A stretch of 64,000 nt of DNA from Bacteroidota bacterium (GTDB taxonomy: Bacteria; Bacteroidota; Bacteroidia; B-17B0; Aurantibacillaceae), in assembly GCA_016708845.1 (NCBI GenBank), contig JADJFB010000018.1, positions 62,001-126,000 on the forward strand, given 5' to 3'. Both the position numbers and the translations under genes were made by a program. Every line of letters begins with the position of its first letter. Position 1 is the stretch's first letter. Under the pieces are notes generated by a model. It was not told the origin of the DNA. It worked only from the letters and a program-made list of their open reading frames with translations, and did not search any database. Positions 38,396 to 48,600 of the stretch are shown one piece after another.

Positions 38396-39316
38396 ATGGA
38401 AGAAAACGCTCAGAACGAAAATCGTAAAAAATCAGGATTACTTTGGATATTAATTGCTCTATTAGCAATTACTAACGGAGTTACCTTTTGGATGTACTGG
38501 CAAGAAAAAAATAAAGCTGCTAATGAAATTGTTGTGAAGGAGCAAGTGATTGTTGAGCGTGATAATGTAAAATCAGATTTATTGCAATTACAAAAAGATT
38601 TTGATAACCTTCAAACAAACGATAAAACCTTACAAGCAGAAATTGAAGCAAAGAAAGCAGAGATTGCTCAATTATTAGTGGATGCTGAAAAACACAAAGG
38701 CGATGCCTATATCATTTCTAAATTAAGAAAAGAATCAGAAACACTTCGTCAAATTATGAGAGGTTATGTAAGAACGATTGACTCTTTAGGCACTTTAAAT
38801 AAAACCTTAATTGTAGAAAAAGATAATGTTTTAAAAGAACTAGATAGCGAAAAAGGCAAAACAACCACTTTAAGTAAAGAGAAAGAAGTATTAAGCGCCA
38901 CTATTCAAAAAGGCTCTATATTATCTTGTTCTAATGTAATGGCTAAAGGTGTTAAGTTTAAAAGTGGTGGTAAAAAAGAAACTGAAACTACTAAAGCATC
39001 TCGCGTTCAAAAAATTAAAGTGTCTTTTACTTTAGGCGAAAACAAAATTGCAAGAGCTGGCGAAAAAACCGTGTTTGTGCGAATTGTAACACCTGATGGA
39101 AAAGAGATGGCAAAAAATTACGATGACAATTACCGCTTTACTTTTGATAAATCAAGCGGCTACTTTGCAGGCAAACAAGCCTTGAATTATGCTAATGTAG
39201 AAATCAGCGGCGTTACATATTGTGAAGGTAAAGAGCCTTTAGTGCCTGGTAATTACATTATCGAAGTGTCTTGTGATGGTGTTATTATTGGCGGAACAAG
39301 CTTACGTTTAGATTAA
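38396..39316 (+). CDS. Membrane-anchored coiled-coil protein of unknown function
   Basis: 306 residues from ATG 38396: a short Asn/Lys-rich cytoplasmic tail, one membrane helix (13-34), a long coiled coil (about 38-180) and a C-terminal beta-rich domain (about 190-306) with KIKVSFTLGENKIARAGEKTVFVRI and YRFTFDKSSGYF. The frame extends to 38324, but the promoter box and the better N-terminus favour 38396. Proteins with this layout are common in Bacteroidota without known function; the C-terminal domain may bind an extracytoplasmic partner (inference). Confidence 0.8.
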   Translation: MEENAQNENRKKSGLLWILIALLAITNGVTFWMYWQEKNKAANEIVVKEQVIVERDNVKSDLLQLQKDFDNLQTNDKTLQAEIEAKKAEIAQLLVDAEKHKGDAYIISKLRKESETLRQIMRGYVRTIDSLGTLNKTLIVEKDNVLKELDSEKGKTTTLSKEKEVLSATIQKGSILSCSNVMAKGVKFKSGGKKETETTKASRVQKIKVSFTLGENKIARAGEKTVFVRIVTPDGKEMAKNYDDNYRFTFDKSSGYFAGKQALNYANVEISGVTYCEGKEPLVPGNYIIEVSCDGVIIGGTSLRLD

Positions 39317-39330
39317 AACAACATCTATAT

Positions 39331-39365
39331 AAAAAGCCGCTAATCATGCATTAGCGGCTTTTTTA
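39331..39365. terminator. Bidirectional terminator
   Basis: AAGCCGCTAAT (39334-39344) pairs with ATTAGCGGCTT (39350-39360) with A- and T-runs on the two sides, between two convergent genes. Confidence 0.92.
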
Positions 39366-39370
39366 TTTTT

Positions 39371-39931
39371 TTACTTTTCGGGTTTAGTGTTCTTAGTCCT
39401 TTGCGTTTTCTTCTTTTCTGGAACAACCATTACTTCTCCCATTTTTTGATGTATTTCAGGTTTTGGCTCTACACATTTTACTTTTCCTTTAACTGTTGGT
39501 TTTAAATGAGGCTTTACAAAGGGTTTTGCCGTATCTTGTTTTGGAGGCATGGCTCTTACACCTCCCATAATTGGATTTATAACTTCAACATCGCCCTTTT
39601 CGTGAATAGTAGTTTGTGCTGATACAGATGATGCATTAAAGAGCCACATACCAAATGTAAAATACAAAATAACGGCAAAACGTTTAGTAAAATTAAATCC
39701 TTTAAACTCGTTATAAAAAGCATCAAAGCTCAAAGCCGTTAATTGTGTTTTTTCAAAACGGCCACAAACTTTTTCATCTTGTTTACCTGCAAAAAACTCT
39801 TTGATCTCGTCTAGAGATTTACTACTGAAATCAACTACTGTTTTTATACATTTACCACAAAAGGCACCTTGTTCGTTTGGCGTCATTTCGTCCCAGTTTT
39901 CATGACAAGGTTTTTTAATTGAAATTTCCAT
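39371..39931 (-). CDS. CxxC-motif membrane protein of a Bacteroidota-type family
   Basis: 186 residues from ATG 39931 (a TTG six codons upstream is less likely). The N-terminal motif KKPCHENWDEMTPNEQGAFCGKC (Cys 9, 25, 28) followed by TVVDFS is shared by many Bacteroidota proteins with otherwise diverse C-termini and may bind metal. A membrane helix lies at about 87-107. The rest is Pro/Lys-rich, ending in basic sequence, like the linker of TonB-type proteins but without a TonB domain. Function unknown. Confidence 0.7.
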   Translation of the reverse strand: MEISIKKPCHENWDEMTPNEQGAFCGKCIKTVVDFSSKSLDEIKEFFAGKQDEKVCGRFEKTQLTALSFDAFYNEFKGFNFTKRFAVILYFTFGMWLFNASSVSAQTTIHEKGDVEVINPIMGGVRAMPPKQDTAKPFVKPHLKPTVKGKVKCVEPKPEIHQKMGEVMVVPEKKKTQRTKNTKPEK

Positions 39932-40020
39932 AATCGTTAGTTTTTTCAATTAAGATGCCTCGAAAAAAGAAATTCCATAAATAGCGGGAATTTATTTTTA
40001 AATTTATTCGATTTCAACAA

Positions 40021-40476
40021 ATGAAGGTATCAGAAAACATATTAAAATGGGGAATGCGATTGTATCCACCTCTTTTACTTCAACGCATTTGGGTTCAAAA
40101 AATTTATAAAGATTTTAAAGGTGCTGATATAAAAATCAATCGCAGCTTATTTACACTAAACTTTGGCAAAGCAATTTTTGGTGGCACTATTTATTCGGGC
40201 ACCGACCCATTTTATGCGATGTTATTTGGGCAAATACTACGAAACAAAAATTATCATATTACTATCTGGTTAAAAAGCGCAAGTATTCAATTTTTAAAAC
40301 CTGCTCGTACGGACTTGTTTTATAAAATTAACATTACAGAAGAAATGATCAAAGAAGCAGAAACAGAACTTAACAATAAAGGTGTTTTTGTGAAGACCTA
40401 TGCGATTGAGGTCTATTCTAAAAATAAAGAATTAACTGCTATTGCCAAAAATGAGATTTATATCAGGAAAAAATAA
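40021..40476 (+). CDS. DUF4442 hotdog-fold protein
   Basis: A 151-residue soluble protein resembling the DUF4442 family: amphipathic helix MRLYPPLLLQRIWV, LTLNFGKAIFGGTIYSGTDPFYAMLF at the hotdog helix, and strands through LKPARTDLFYKINIT. The family is related to PaaI-type thioesterases, but no catalytic residue is certain and the substrate is unknown. It is preceded by a divergent membrane-protein gene and followed by the PhnA-like gene after 85 bases. Confidence 0.8.
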   Translation: MKVSENILKWGMRLYPPLLLQRIWVQKIYKDFKGADIKINRSLFTLNFGKAIFGGTIYSGTDPFYAMLFGQILRNKNYHITIWLKSASIQFLKPARTDLFYKINITEEMIKEAETELNNKGVFVKTYAIEVYSKNKELTAIAKNEIYIRKK

Positions 40477-40561
40477 TCTCGATATCTAAAATAAACTAAT
40501 ACTTTTATCCATTCAAAAATTTATAGATCTTTTAAATCAAAAATATGTCAATCAACAAAAA

Positions 40562-41101
40562 ATGCAAGAACGCAACGGAGAATTATGTGAATTATGTAAT
40601 AGCGAAACAGCCATGCATGAATACACGGTGAGTCCAAAAAATGATGAATCTATTGAAAACCAAGTAGCGCTATGCAATACCTGTTTAGAGGCAATTGACA
40701 GTAAGGAGGCTAGTTTCCATTGGCGTTGTGTAGAAGGCAGTATTTGGAGTGTAGAGCCAAGTGTACAAGCTTTAAGTTATAGAATTTTACAAAACTATAA
40801 AGAAGAAGATTGGGCAAATAATTTAATTAGTTCTGTTGATTTAGATGAAAATGTAATTCAATGGGCATTAAGCGCATTTGAAGTAGCCGATGTGCACAAA
40901 GATGCATTTGGTAATACTTTAGAAAACGGAGATACCATTGTTTTAACACAAGCTCTTAATGTGAAAGGAACGAACTTTACTGCCTCTAAAGGAACAGTAG
41001 TTAAGAAAATAAAATTAGTTCATGATAACGTTGAACAAGTCGAAGGCAAAATTAACGATCAAACAATTGTGATACTTTGCAAATACACTAAGAAAAATTA
41101 A
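40562..41101 (+). CDS. PhnA/YjdM-like zinc-ribbon protein
   Basis: A 179-residue protein: an N-terminal zinc ribbon with C9, C12, C38 and C41 (CELC...CNTC) and a C-terminal PhnA domain (about 110-179) with KDAFGNTLENGDTIVLTQALNVKG and GTVVKKIKL. The family was named for phosphonate loci, but no phn gene is near and its role is unproven. The ATG at 40562 is the first in frame; an ATG 17 bases upstream is out of frame. A strong terminator follows directly. Confidence 0.87.
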   Translation: MQERNGELCELCNSETAMHEYTVSPKNDESIENQVALCNTCLEAIDSKEASFHWRCVEGSIWSVEPSVQALSYRILQNYKEEDWANNLISSVDLDENVIQWALSAFEVADVHKDAFGNTLENGDTIVLTQALNVKGTNFTASKGTVVKKIKLVHDNVEQVEGKINDQTIVILCKYTKKN

Positions 41102-41102
41102 T

Positions 41103-41134
41103 AAAAAAGCCTCTCAAAATTGAGAGGCTTTTTT
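41103..41134. terminator. Bidirectional terminator shared with tRNA-Leu
   Basis: AAAAAAGCCTCTCA and TGAGAGGCTTTTTT form a strong stem. It ends one base from the tRNA-Leu 3' end and can stop both the PhnA gene (+) and the tRNA (-). Confidence 0.92.
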
Positions 41135-41135
41135 G

Positions 41136-41215
41136 TACGCACGAAGGGACTCGAACCCCCACCCTCACGGACCAGATCCTAAGTCTGGCGCGGCTACCAA
41201 TTACGCCACGTGCGC
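41136..41215 (-). tRNA. tRNA-Leu (anticodon UAG)
   Basis: The minus strand folds as a cloverleaf: acceptor GCGCACG/CGTGCGT (first pair G-U), anticodon stem CCAGA/TCTGG around loop CTTAGGA (anticodon TAG), an 11-base variable region and a T-arm with TTCGAGT. A-discriminator at 41136; the CCA end is not encoded. A TATATTTG -7 box lies just upstream (41227-41234). Confidence 0.93.
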
Positions 41216-41226
41216 GTTTAGGAGGT

Positions 41227-41234
41227 CAAATATA
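41227..41234 (-). promoter_or_regulatory. -7 element of tRNA-Leu
   Basis: TATATTTG on the minus strand, a full match to TAnnTTTG, ending 12 bases before the mature tRNA. Confidence 0.55.
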
Positions 41235-41323
41235 CGAAATTTTACAATTTATCGAATATTTAAGGTCAAAAAATCTATAAAATCAGTGAATATTCTTTAA
41301 TTTGTATCTCAAAAATTAGCATT

Positions 41324-42511
41324 ATGTACGGAAAATTTCAAGAGCACTTACAAAGTCAATTAAACGAAATAGAACAAAATGGTTTGTTCAAAAAAGAACG
41401 CGTTATTACCACTCCAATGGATGCCGTGGTGAAGGTAAATAACAAGGATGTTATTATTTTTTGTGCAAATAATTACTTGGGCTTATCTTCTCATCCAAAA
41501 GTAATTGAAGGTGCTAAAAAAGCTTTGGATACACATGGGTTTGGGATGAGCAGTGTTCGCTTTATTTGTGGCACTCAAGACATTCATAAAGAACTTGAAT
41601 CAAAAATTGCAAACTTTTTAGGCACAGAAGATACCATATTGTATGCCGCTGCTTTTGATGCAAATGGTGGAGTATTTGAACCTCTATTTGATGAACAAGA
41701 CGCCATTATTTCGGATGAATTAAATCATGCGTCAATTATTGATGGTGTGCGTTTGTGTAAAGCTCAACGCTATCGTTACAAAAACTGCGATATGGCAGAT
41801 TTAGAAGAACAATTAATTAAAGCACAAGCACAACGTTACCGTATCATTGTTACTGATGGCGTATTTAGTATGGATGGCTTTGTAGCACCATTAGATAAAA
41901 TATGTGATTTAGCAGATAAATATAATGCCATGGTAATGGTAGATGAATGTCATGCAAGTGGCTTTATTGGTAAAACAGGAAGAGGCACTATTGAAGCAAA
42001 AAATGTTATAGGGCGAGTAGATATTATTACTGGAACTTTAGGAAAAGCCCTAGGTGGAGCAATGGGCGGGTTTACTTCTGGTAGAAAAGAAATTATTGAA
42101 CTATTACGTCAACGTTCTCGTCCATACTTATTTAGCAATTCTTTGGCTCCAAGCATTGTTGGGGCAAGTTTAGCTGTATTTGATATTTTAAGTTCCTCAA
42201 CTGATTTGCGTGATAAATTAGAGTGGAACGTAAACTATTTTAAAAAGGGGATGAAAGATATTGGCTTGGAAATAAAAGATGGTGATAGTGCCATTGTACC
42301 TGTAATGTTATATGATGCCAAATTAGCGCAAACATTTGCCGCAAAATTACTTGATGAAGGGATTTATGTAATAGGATTCTTCTTCCCAGTAGTGCCAAAA
42401 GAAAAAGCTCGCATTCGCGTTCAGCTTAGTGCAGCTCATAATCAAGATCATCTTGATAAGGCAATAAAAGCTTTTGAAAAAGTAGGAAAAGAATTAGGAG
42501 TAATTAAATAA
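41324..42511 (+). CDS. kbl: Glycine C-acetyltransferase (2-amino-3-ketobutyrate CoA ligase)
   Basis: A 395-residue PLP enzyme of the alpha-oxoamine synthase family. It condenses glycine and acetyl-CoA, or cleaves 2-amino-3-ketobutyrate in threonine breakdown. The PLP lysine is about K241 in TLGKALGGAMGG; VDECHASGFIG holds the cofactor Asp, and SNNYLGL-like CANNYLGLSSHP is the family N-terminal motif. PYLFSNSLAPSIVGA favours Kbl over other members. tdh is not in the window. Single gene ending in a terminator shared with the convergent gene. Confidence 0.95.
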   Translation: MYGKFQEHLQSQLNEIEQNGLFKKERVITTPMDAVVKVNNKDVIIFCANNYLGLSSHPKVIEGAKKALDTHGFGMSSVRFICGTQDIHKELESKIANFLGTEDTILYAAAFDANGGVFEPLFDEQDAIISDELNHASIIDGVRLCKAQRYRYKNCDMADLEEQLIKAQAQRYRIIVTDGVFSMDGFVAPLDKICDLADKYNAMVMVDECHASGFIGKTGRGTIEAKNVIGRVDIITGTLGKALGGAMGGFTSGRKEIIELLRQRSRPYLFSNSLAPSIVGASLAVFDILSSSTDLRDKLEWNVNYFKKGMKDIGLEIKDGDSAIVPVMLYDAKLAQTFAAKLLDEGIYVIGFFFPVVPKEKARIRVQLSAAHNQDHLDKAIKAFEKVGKELGVIK

Positions 42512-42531
42512 GAAACATATTTCTATTTATT

Positions 42532-42564
42532 AAAAAAGCCTTGTAAAATTTACAAGGCTTTTTT
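42532..42564. terminator. Bidirectional terminator
   Basis: AAGCCTTGTAA pairs with TTACAAGGCTT, with A- and T-runs, between convergent kbl and the Smr gene. Confidence 0.92.
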
Positions 42565-42567
42565 GTT

Positions 42568-43557
42568 TTAATATATTCTTACTTCAGTAGCTCCGTAACC
42601 ATAATCTTTATAAGAAGCATCATAATAATCAATATCATCTATCGTTTTTAAAATAGAAGTGATTTCTTGTTTTAGTTTGCCGTTTCCAACACCATGTATA
42701 ACAATCAGTTTTTTGATACCATTACTTACGCAATATTGTAATTCCTTCTCAAAACGCTCGAGCTGAATAGACATGATCTCGTAATTAGTTAAATTTTTAT
42801 AAGAGTCAACTAACTCTTCAATATGCAAATCTATTTCGCGAGTAAGGTCTTTTATTTTTTGCTTAGCAACAGATGTTTTTTGTGGTTGTTTAAATTCCTT
42901 AATGGCTTTTAATCGAGTCATGTCTTCCATCGTAATCGTTTTCTCAACAATTTCTTTATCTAAGAAGTTCTCTTTTAAAATATAAGCATACACCGGAAAC
43001 TTAAATTCGTTATGCTGAATTAAGGTTGACTGCGACATGATTTTATCGTTGATGTATAAAATTTCAGCTAATGGAATTTGTGATTTATAGTGCATGTTTT
43101 TATAAAACAAACATTCTATTTTATGATAAGCATATTCTTTAAAGAAATTTTTCTTAACCTGTTTCAAAAATATTTTTTGGTACGCTCCTAACTCTCCATG
43201 TTTCAATGTTTGAAAATACTCGTCATCTTTAACAGAATAAGAAAACATTACGTTATAAGAAGATGAATTAAATAAGTAAAATTTATAATCGCTCACCAAA
43301 GCCGGCATATCATGGTCTGGCTCAATGATAAAATAAATTGAATCAGATAAAATGGTTTCTAATTCCATCTCCATGTTTTCTACCTCTGGATTTAAAATTA
43401 ATTCGGTGTGTATTGGCACTAAATGCCTGCACAAATAAGGGATTTCAAAGCCATCTTGCATTTCTACAAAAACCGTTTCTTTATCTTTAAATCTAGTAAT
43501 GACTCCTTCTCCCACTTCATTCAAAAAACGAACCTTATCTCCTATCCTTAACTTCAT
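42568..43557 (-). CDS. DUF2027 and Smr domain protein
   Basis: A 329-residue protein. The N-terminus (1-70) is a small beta domain, KLRIGDKVRFLNEVGEGVI, of the DUF2027 type; the middle (about 75-210) is beta-rich. The C-terminal Smr domain (about 240-329) has DLHIEEL and VIHGVGNGKLKQEI, equivalent to the LDLHG and HGxGxG motifs of MutS2-type nucleases. The first motif has HI rather than HG. It may be a nucleic-acid nicking protein; the function in Bacteroidota is not known to me. It starts 3 bases after the comEC stop, so the two are co-transcribed. Confidence 0.85.
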   Translation of the reverse strand: MKLRIGDKVRFLNEVGEGVITRFKDKETVFVEMQDGFEIPYLCRHLVPIHTELILNPEVENMEMELETILSDSIYFIIEPDHDMPALVSDYKFYLFNSSSYNVMFSYSVKDDEYFQTLKHGELGAYQKIFLKQVKKNFFKEYAYHKIECLFYKNMHYKSQIPLAEILYINDKIMSQSTLIQHNEFKFPVYAYILKENFLDKEIVEKTITMEDMTRLKAIKEFKQPQKTSVAKQKIKDLTREIDLHIEELVDSYKNLTNYEIMSIQLERFEKELQYCVSNGIKKLIVIHGVGNGKLKQEITSILKTIDDIDYYDASYKDYGYGATEVRIY

Positions 43558-43560
43558 ATT

Positions 43561-45606
43561 CTATAATGTTATTTGTATAGCTCCATTTTCTTTTACCCAG
43601 TAAAAAGGTATTTCCAATAAAGCGCATTGCTTTTTTAATTGCTTTACAAATTTATAACTGTTACTGCAATCGGCAATAACTATTGGTTTACTTTTATAAT
43701 TAGTTGTGAGTTCTAATGGCGTATCCTTACTTATCAAAATGTACTTTGCGGTTAGTGTTTTTAATAAAGACCCGTTTTGATAGTTATTTACAATATAAAT
43801 AGAATCCACCTGCAAAACATTAGATTTAGTATCTACTACCTTTAAATTAGAAATGGTTAACAAATATGGCTTCACATATCGTTGAAACTCTTTGGAACTA
43901 ATATCATCAAAATGAGCGTAAATAGTTTGGCCTAGTCGTAAAGCAAAAACGGTTTTTTGTTTAACATGAAAAACCACAAACTCCTTTTCTTGTTTTTGCT
44001 GAAATGTATCAAAAATTGAAACCGATAACCAAGTAATTATAATGCTACACAATATCAATACATGCTTATGCTGTTTACTTGCAATAATTAATAAACTTAA
44101 TGCAGTTACTAAAGACAAAAACAATATGTCAGTTTTTGTAAAAGGAATAAAATCAACAAAGCCGTATTGTGGATTATCGGTTAATTGAGCTAACCATAAC
44201 ATTAAAGATGTAATTCCATTAATGCCGTAAACTAATAGTTGATTAAGAAATGCAATTTTATAAAGAATTAAAAACAAGACAGCTCCAAGCATCAATAGCA
44301 TACTAATAGGGATAATTAATAAATTAGAAAACACAAACCAAATAGGAAATTGATGAAAGAAATACAATGAAACTGGTAATGTGAATATAGTGGCCGCAAC
44401 CGAAATTAAAACGCTCGTCCATAGCCACTGAATTATTTTATTTTGAAAAACATAAAGCTTAGCTAAAATAGGATACAAATACATAATGCCACCTACAGCA
44501 CAATAGCTCAATAAAAAACCAACATCTTTTACTAAATAAGGATTAATAAGCAATAATAAAAAAGCAGAAAACAATAACGTATTATAGGCGTTTCCCTGTT
44601 TATAAAATGTTTTTCCAAATAATATTAAACCTAACATTAAAGCCGCTCTTAAAACCGAGGGCGATAAACCTGTAACGACGACAAACAAACACAAGAAACT
44701 TAATATGAAAACAAATTTCGTTTTCTTATATCGATCATATTTGTCGAATAAAGAAAATAGATAAATTAAAATAGCATAAAGCACACCTGTATGCATGCCG
44801 GAAACAGATAAAATATGCAAAGTGCCTGAATGAGAAAAGCTTTGCATCACCTCGCTGTCAATTTCATCATCGTAACCAACTAATAAAGCCGAACAAATAG
44901 AAAAAGCACTTTGAGTTAAATTACTATTGCGAAGAACAGAAATTAAATGCGATTTAATTTGAACCCCAATGTTAGTAATGCTATATTTATTATTGGGTTT
45001 AGAAAAAACATGTACATTATTGGTTGTTGCATAAACCACATGAAATATGTTTCTGTTTTCTAAAAACGCTTTATAATCAAATTCATTGGGATTTTTGGGC
45101 TCATTTACATGGCTAAACGTTGTGTTCAATAAAAGCGTATTCCCTACGTTAAATTTTACACTAGAATCATTTCTCAAATAAACAATCGAATTCCCTTCTG
45201 CATAATGCCATTGCTTATTTTCTTCGATGCAGTTAATTTGAACTGGGATTTTAATAAATTTTTCGGATGTTACCGGAATATCTGTTATTGTTGCAATAAA
45301 AGATTGGGTATGATAAGAGACATGGTGTGAATAATGACTGTTACTATTTTTATCATTGTATAAATAACAGGCTTCAAATGCTAATAAAAACAATAAGAGA
45401 TTTATGAGAAGAATATAAATTCCTTTTTTAAAGTATTCTTTTGGCTTATAAAATTTTTGGAAGAAAAAAGCTAAGAGCCATACTGTTAATATGCTTAAAA
45501 AAACCAGATGTAATTTTTGAAACAACCCAAAATAAAAGAAAGCTATAATCCCAATTAAGTATGGCAGTAGGATTTTTAAAAATGGTATGGATTTAAAATT
45601 AAACAC
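43561..45606 (-). CDS. comEC: ComEC/Rec2 family competence membrane protein
   Basis: A 681-residue polytopic protein. An N-terminal DUF4131-like region with an OB-like domain (about 85-190) precedes the Competence domain with HSGTLHILSVSGMHTGVLYA (about 255) and many membrane helices to about 510. The C-terminal ~170 residues are soluble but lack the HxHxDH metallo-beta-lactamase motif present in many ComEC proteins. ComEC forms the inner-membrane channel for DNA uptake; the missing nuclease motif suggests only the channel part is conserved. Start GTG at 45606. Confidence 0.88.
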   Translation of the reverse strand: MFNFKSIPFLKILLPYLIGIIAFFYFGLFQKLHLVFLSILTVWLLAFFFQKFYKPKEYFKKGIYILLINLLLFLLAFEACYLYNDKNSNSHYSHHVSYHTQSFIATITDIPVTSEKFIKIPVQINCIEENKQWHYAEGNSIVYLRNDSSVKFNVGNTLLLNTTFSHVNEPKNPNEFDYKAFLENRNIFHVVYATTNNVHVFSKPNNKYSITNIGVQIKSHLISVLRNSNLTQSAFSICSALLVGYDDEIDSEVMQSFSHSGTLHILSVSGMHTGVLYAILIYLFSLFDKYDRYKKTKFVFILSFLCLFVVVTGLSPSVLRAALMLGLILFGKTFYKQGNAYNTLLFSAFLLLLINPYLVKDVGFLLSYCAVGGIMYLYPILAKLYVFQNKIIQWLWTSVLISVAATIFTLPVSLYFFHQFPIWFVFSNLLIIPISMLLMLGAVLFLILYKIAFLNQLLVYGINGITSLMLWLAQLTDNPQYGFVDFIPFTKTDILFLSLVTALSLLIIASKQHKHVLILCSIIITWLSVSIFDTFQQKQEKEFVVFHVKQKTVFALRLGQTIYAHFDDISSKEFQRYVKPYLLTISNLKVVDTKSNVLQVDSIYIVNNYQNGSLLKTLTAKYILISKDTPLELTTNYKSKPIVIADCSNSYKFVKQLKKQCALLEIPFYWVKENGAIQITL

Positions 45607-45628
45607 ATACTAATTTAATAATTAGTAG

Positions 45629-48600
45629 TTATACTTTTAGACCTATTAATAAAATATCGTCGGTTTGCTCATAAGAGCCTTGCCATTCTTTAATATCGTG
45701 ACTTAATTTTGAATTAAGGTCATGCAAATTCAAGTGGTTATTCATTAATAAAAACTGTCGCAAACGTGCTGGATTATATTTTTTATTTCTATCCCCACCA
45801 AATTGATCTGTAATACCATCCGTAAATAAAAACAGTAAATCGTCTTTTTTCACCGTTATTGTCTTAGAAGGAATAACACTGTTAAAATCTGCATAACCAC
45901 CAATGTTTACGTTTTCTGAAGCCAAAGTAATTAGCTCGTCATTAGAAATAATATATAATGGACGATTCGCATTCACATATTCGATAGTGCTTTTTTGTTT
46001 GTTGTAGCAAATTAAAGAGATATCTAATCCGTCGTTTAATTGATCTGTCGTATTTTGAGTTAACCTAATATTTAGTTCATATCTCAAATGCTCTAACATT
46101 TTTGCAGGGTTATTTTGACTAATGTGTTCCTCTATGGCTTCATTTAAAATACTACTTGATATGAGTGACATAAATGCTCCTGGAACACCATGACCCGTGC
46201 AATCAACAACTGCTATGTAAATTAATCCATTGAGCTCTTTAATCCAGTAATAATCTCCACTAACAATATTACGAGGCTTATAATAAATACAACTATCTGT
46301 AAAATATTTTGATAACACATCCGTATTGGGCAATATGGTTTGTTGAATGCGTTCTGCATATTTTATACTATCCGTTAAATCTTTATTAATACCTTGAATC
46401 AATACATTTTGTAGTTCAATTTCTTTCTTTTTATTTTCTATCTCTGATGTTCGTGCTTTTACTTGTAGCTCTAGTTTTAGTTTTTCGCGCTTCAATCGTT
46501 TTTCTCTATTAATAACAAAGAAATATAAAAGAACTAGGGAAATAATAATAATTACAACGTAAAACGTAGTGGTTTTCCAAAATGGAGGAATCACACTAAA
46601 GTGATACGTGTATTCTTTAGAATTGGTAAAATCATTACTGACAGATGTTTTAATAACTAAACTATAATCACCAGATGGCAAATTACGGTATGTAATTTCA
46701 TTGAAATTAAATAGATCAATCCAATCTTTATCATAGCCTATTAATTTATAGCTATAGTTCATCGTTTTTTGATCGGCAATATTATCTGTATTCAAAATAA
46801 ATTGAATACTGTTATGCGTATAATCTAACGTCAGATTATTAGGTACTTTATACCAATTATAAAAACCATCAAAACTAATATCCGAATAATCTCCTGTTGT
46901 AAAAAGACTCTCGTCCGTCCAATCAATTTGCTTGTTTTCAATTAAAATGGCATTAATAAAAACAGAAGCCTGCTGTTGATTAGTGTTCTTCTCTACATCA
47001 CTAATGTGTTTGTATTGAGTCAAGCCTTCTACCGATCCAATCCAAATAAATTGTTCATCATCAAAAACAGTAGTGTTTGGTTTATTGTCATATGATGCAA
47101 ACCCTTGACCTTTGTTATATGATTTAATTTCTTTTACCCTATTTAAATAGGTGTCAATTTTTAGTTCGTTTATCCCATTATTTGAGATAAACCAAACAAC
47201 ATCATTGCTAAATAAAATAGAATTAATGCAATTGCTATTTATCCCTTCTTTTGTAGAAACTTTTTCGAAAGTATTAGAGGAACCATTTTCAAAATAACGA
47301 ACCTTTAATTTGTTTTTTAAAATGATGGCTCCTACATCTGAACTTCCCAGCCACATGTTTCCATTCCAATCTTTAACTATAGTTTGAATGTTTTTAAAAA
47401 TAGCATACTCGTTATTAACGTAGCCAGTTTTAGGGTTTAATTTCCAAACACCTTCATTTGATGTTACCCAAATTTCTCCATTTGTATCTTCTAATAAACA
47501 TGATACATTAAAAGTCAATAAATTTGTAATGGGAAATGAGGTAATAGTAAATGACATATCTTTGTTTAAGATAATTCTGTCTAATTTAGATTCTGATTGA
47601 TACCCAACCCAAATTGCTCCGTTAGGGGCTTTATATAAATAAGAAATATAATTAGACGCAAGGTTGTTTGTTTGTGAAATAACTTTAGTAACGTTTAGTT
47701 TTTTTTGACTATTCTCCTTACTAATGATGCTAATGCCTCCTCCTGTTGTTCCTAACCATATATTACCATAATTATCTTCGGTAATTGATTTTATAATTGA
47801 CTCGCTAATCCCTTGTTCCCAAAAACAACGATCAAATTTTTTGTTTTTAAATTTAAATGCTCCGCCACCGTATGTTCCGCTCCAAATTGAACTATCTGAT
47901 GACTTATATACACTAATTACTTTTTCTTCATCTAAACCCGACTTTTGATTATAGCTCAATGAGCTTTTACTGTTTACAGAAACTAATCCATCGTTTAATG
48001 TTCCTACCCAGAGATTTTGGAATTTATCATGTTCAAAACACAAAGGATTACTTCCAAAAAAACCTTGGCCATTGCTTAACCAAACAACGTTTTTGGTAGT
48101 AAAATCGCTTTCATTGGTGTTTTTATCAATTGGGATTTTTAAAAAACCAAAGCCATCAGTTGCTAAATAAATATTCCCCTCTTCGTCCTTATCAATATTA
48201 GTAAATCTGTAAATTAAATCCACACCAGGAATAATAGAATCGAAATCAAAATAGTTTGCATTAAAGCCCGTATTATTAATAAAGTCAAATTTAATTTCTG
48301 CTAATCCGAAACTCCAATCACTCACTAATAGATTTTTCTTTTTATCAAATTCAATAGATTGAATCGATTCGCCTTTAAATAAATTTGAAGAATTAAAGTT
48401 TACAATTCTCACCAACTTTTTATTTATGGTAGTAGAAGCCACTGAATTTTGAATTAAAACAAATTTTGGGATTTTAGTGGAAATATTTTTCTCCATAAAA
48501 AACAATCCTTTTCTGCTAGTTGACACCCACAAATTACCGTCTTCGTCAAACTCTGCATCAGTAGGTATTTGCGATACCACATTAGGAATAGCAATAGAAT

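Noticed and set aside
40545..40561. Upstream ATG for the PhnA-like gene
   Set aside because: It is 17 bases upstream and out of frame with the zinc-ribbon sequence.
43561..44100. Metallo-beta-lactamase domain in the ComEC C-terminus
   Set aside because: I looked for HxHxDH and found none; the C-terminal segment has no metal-binding His cluster.
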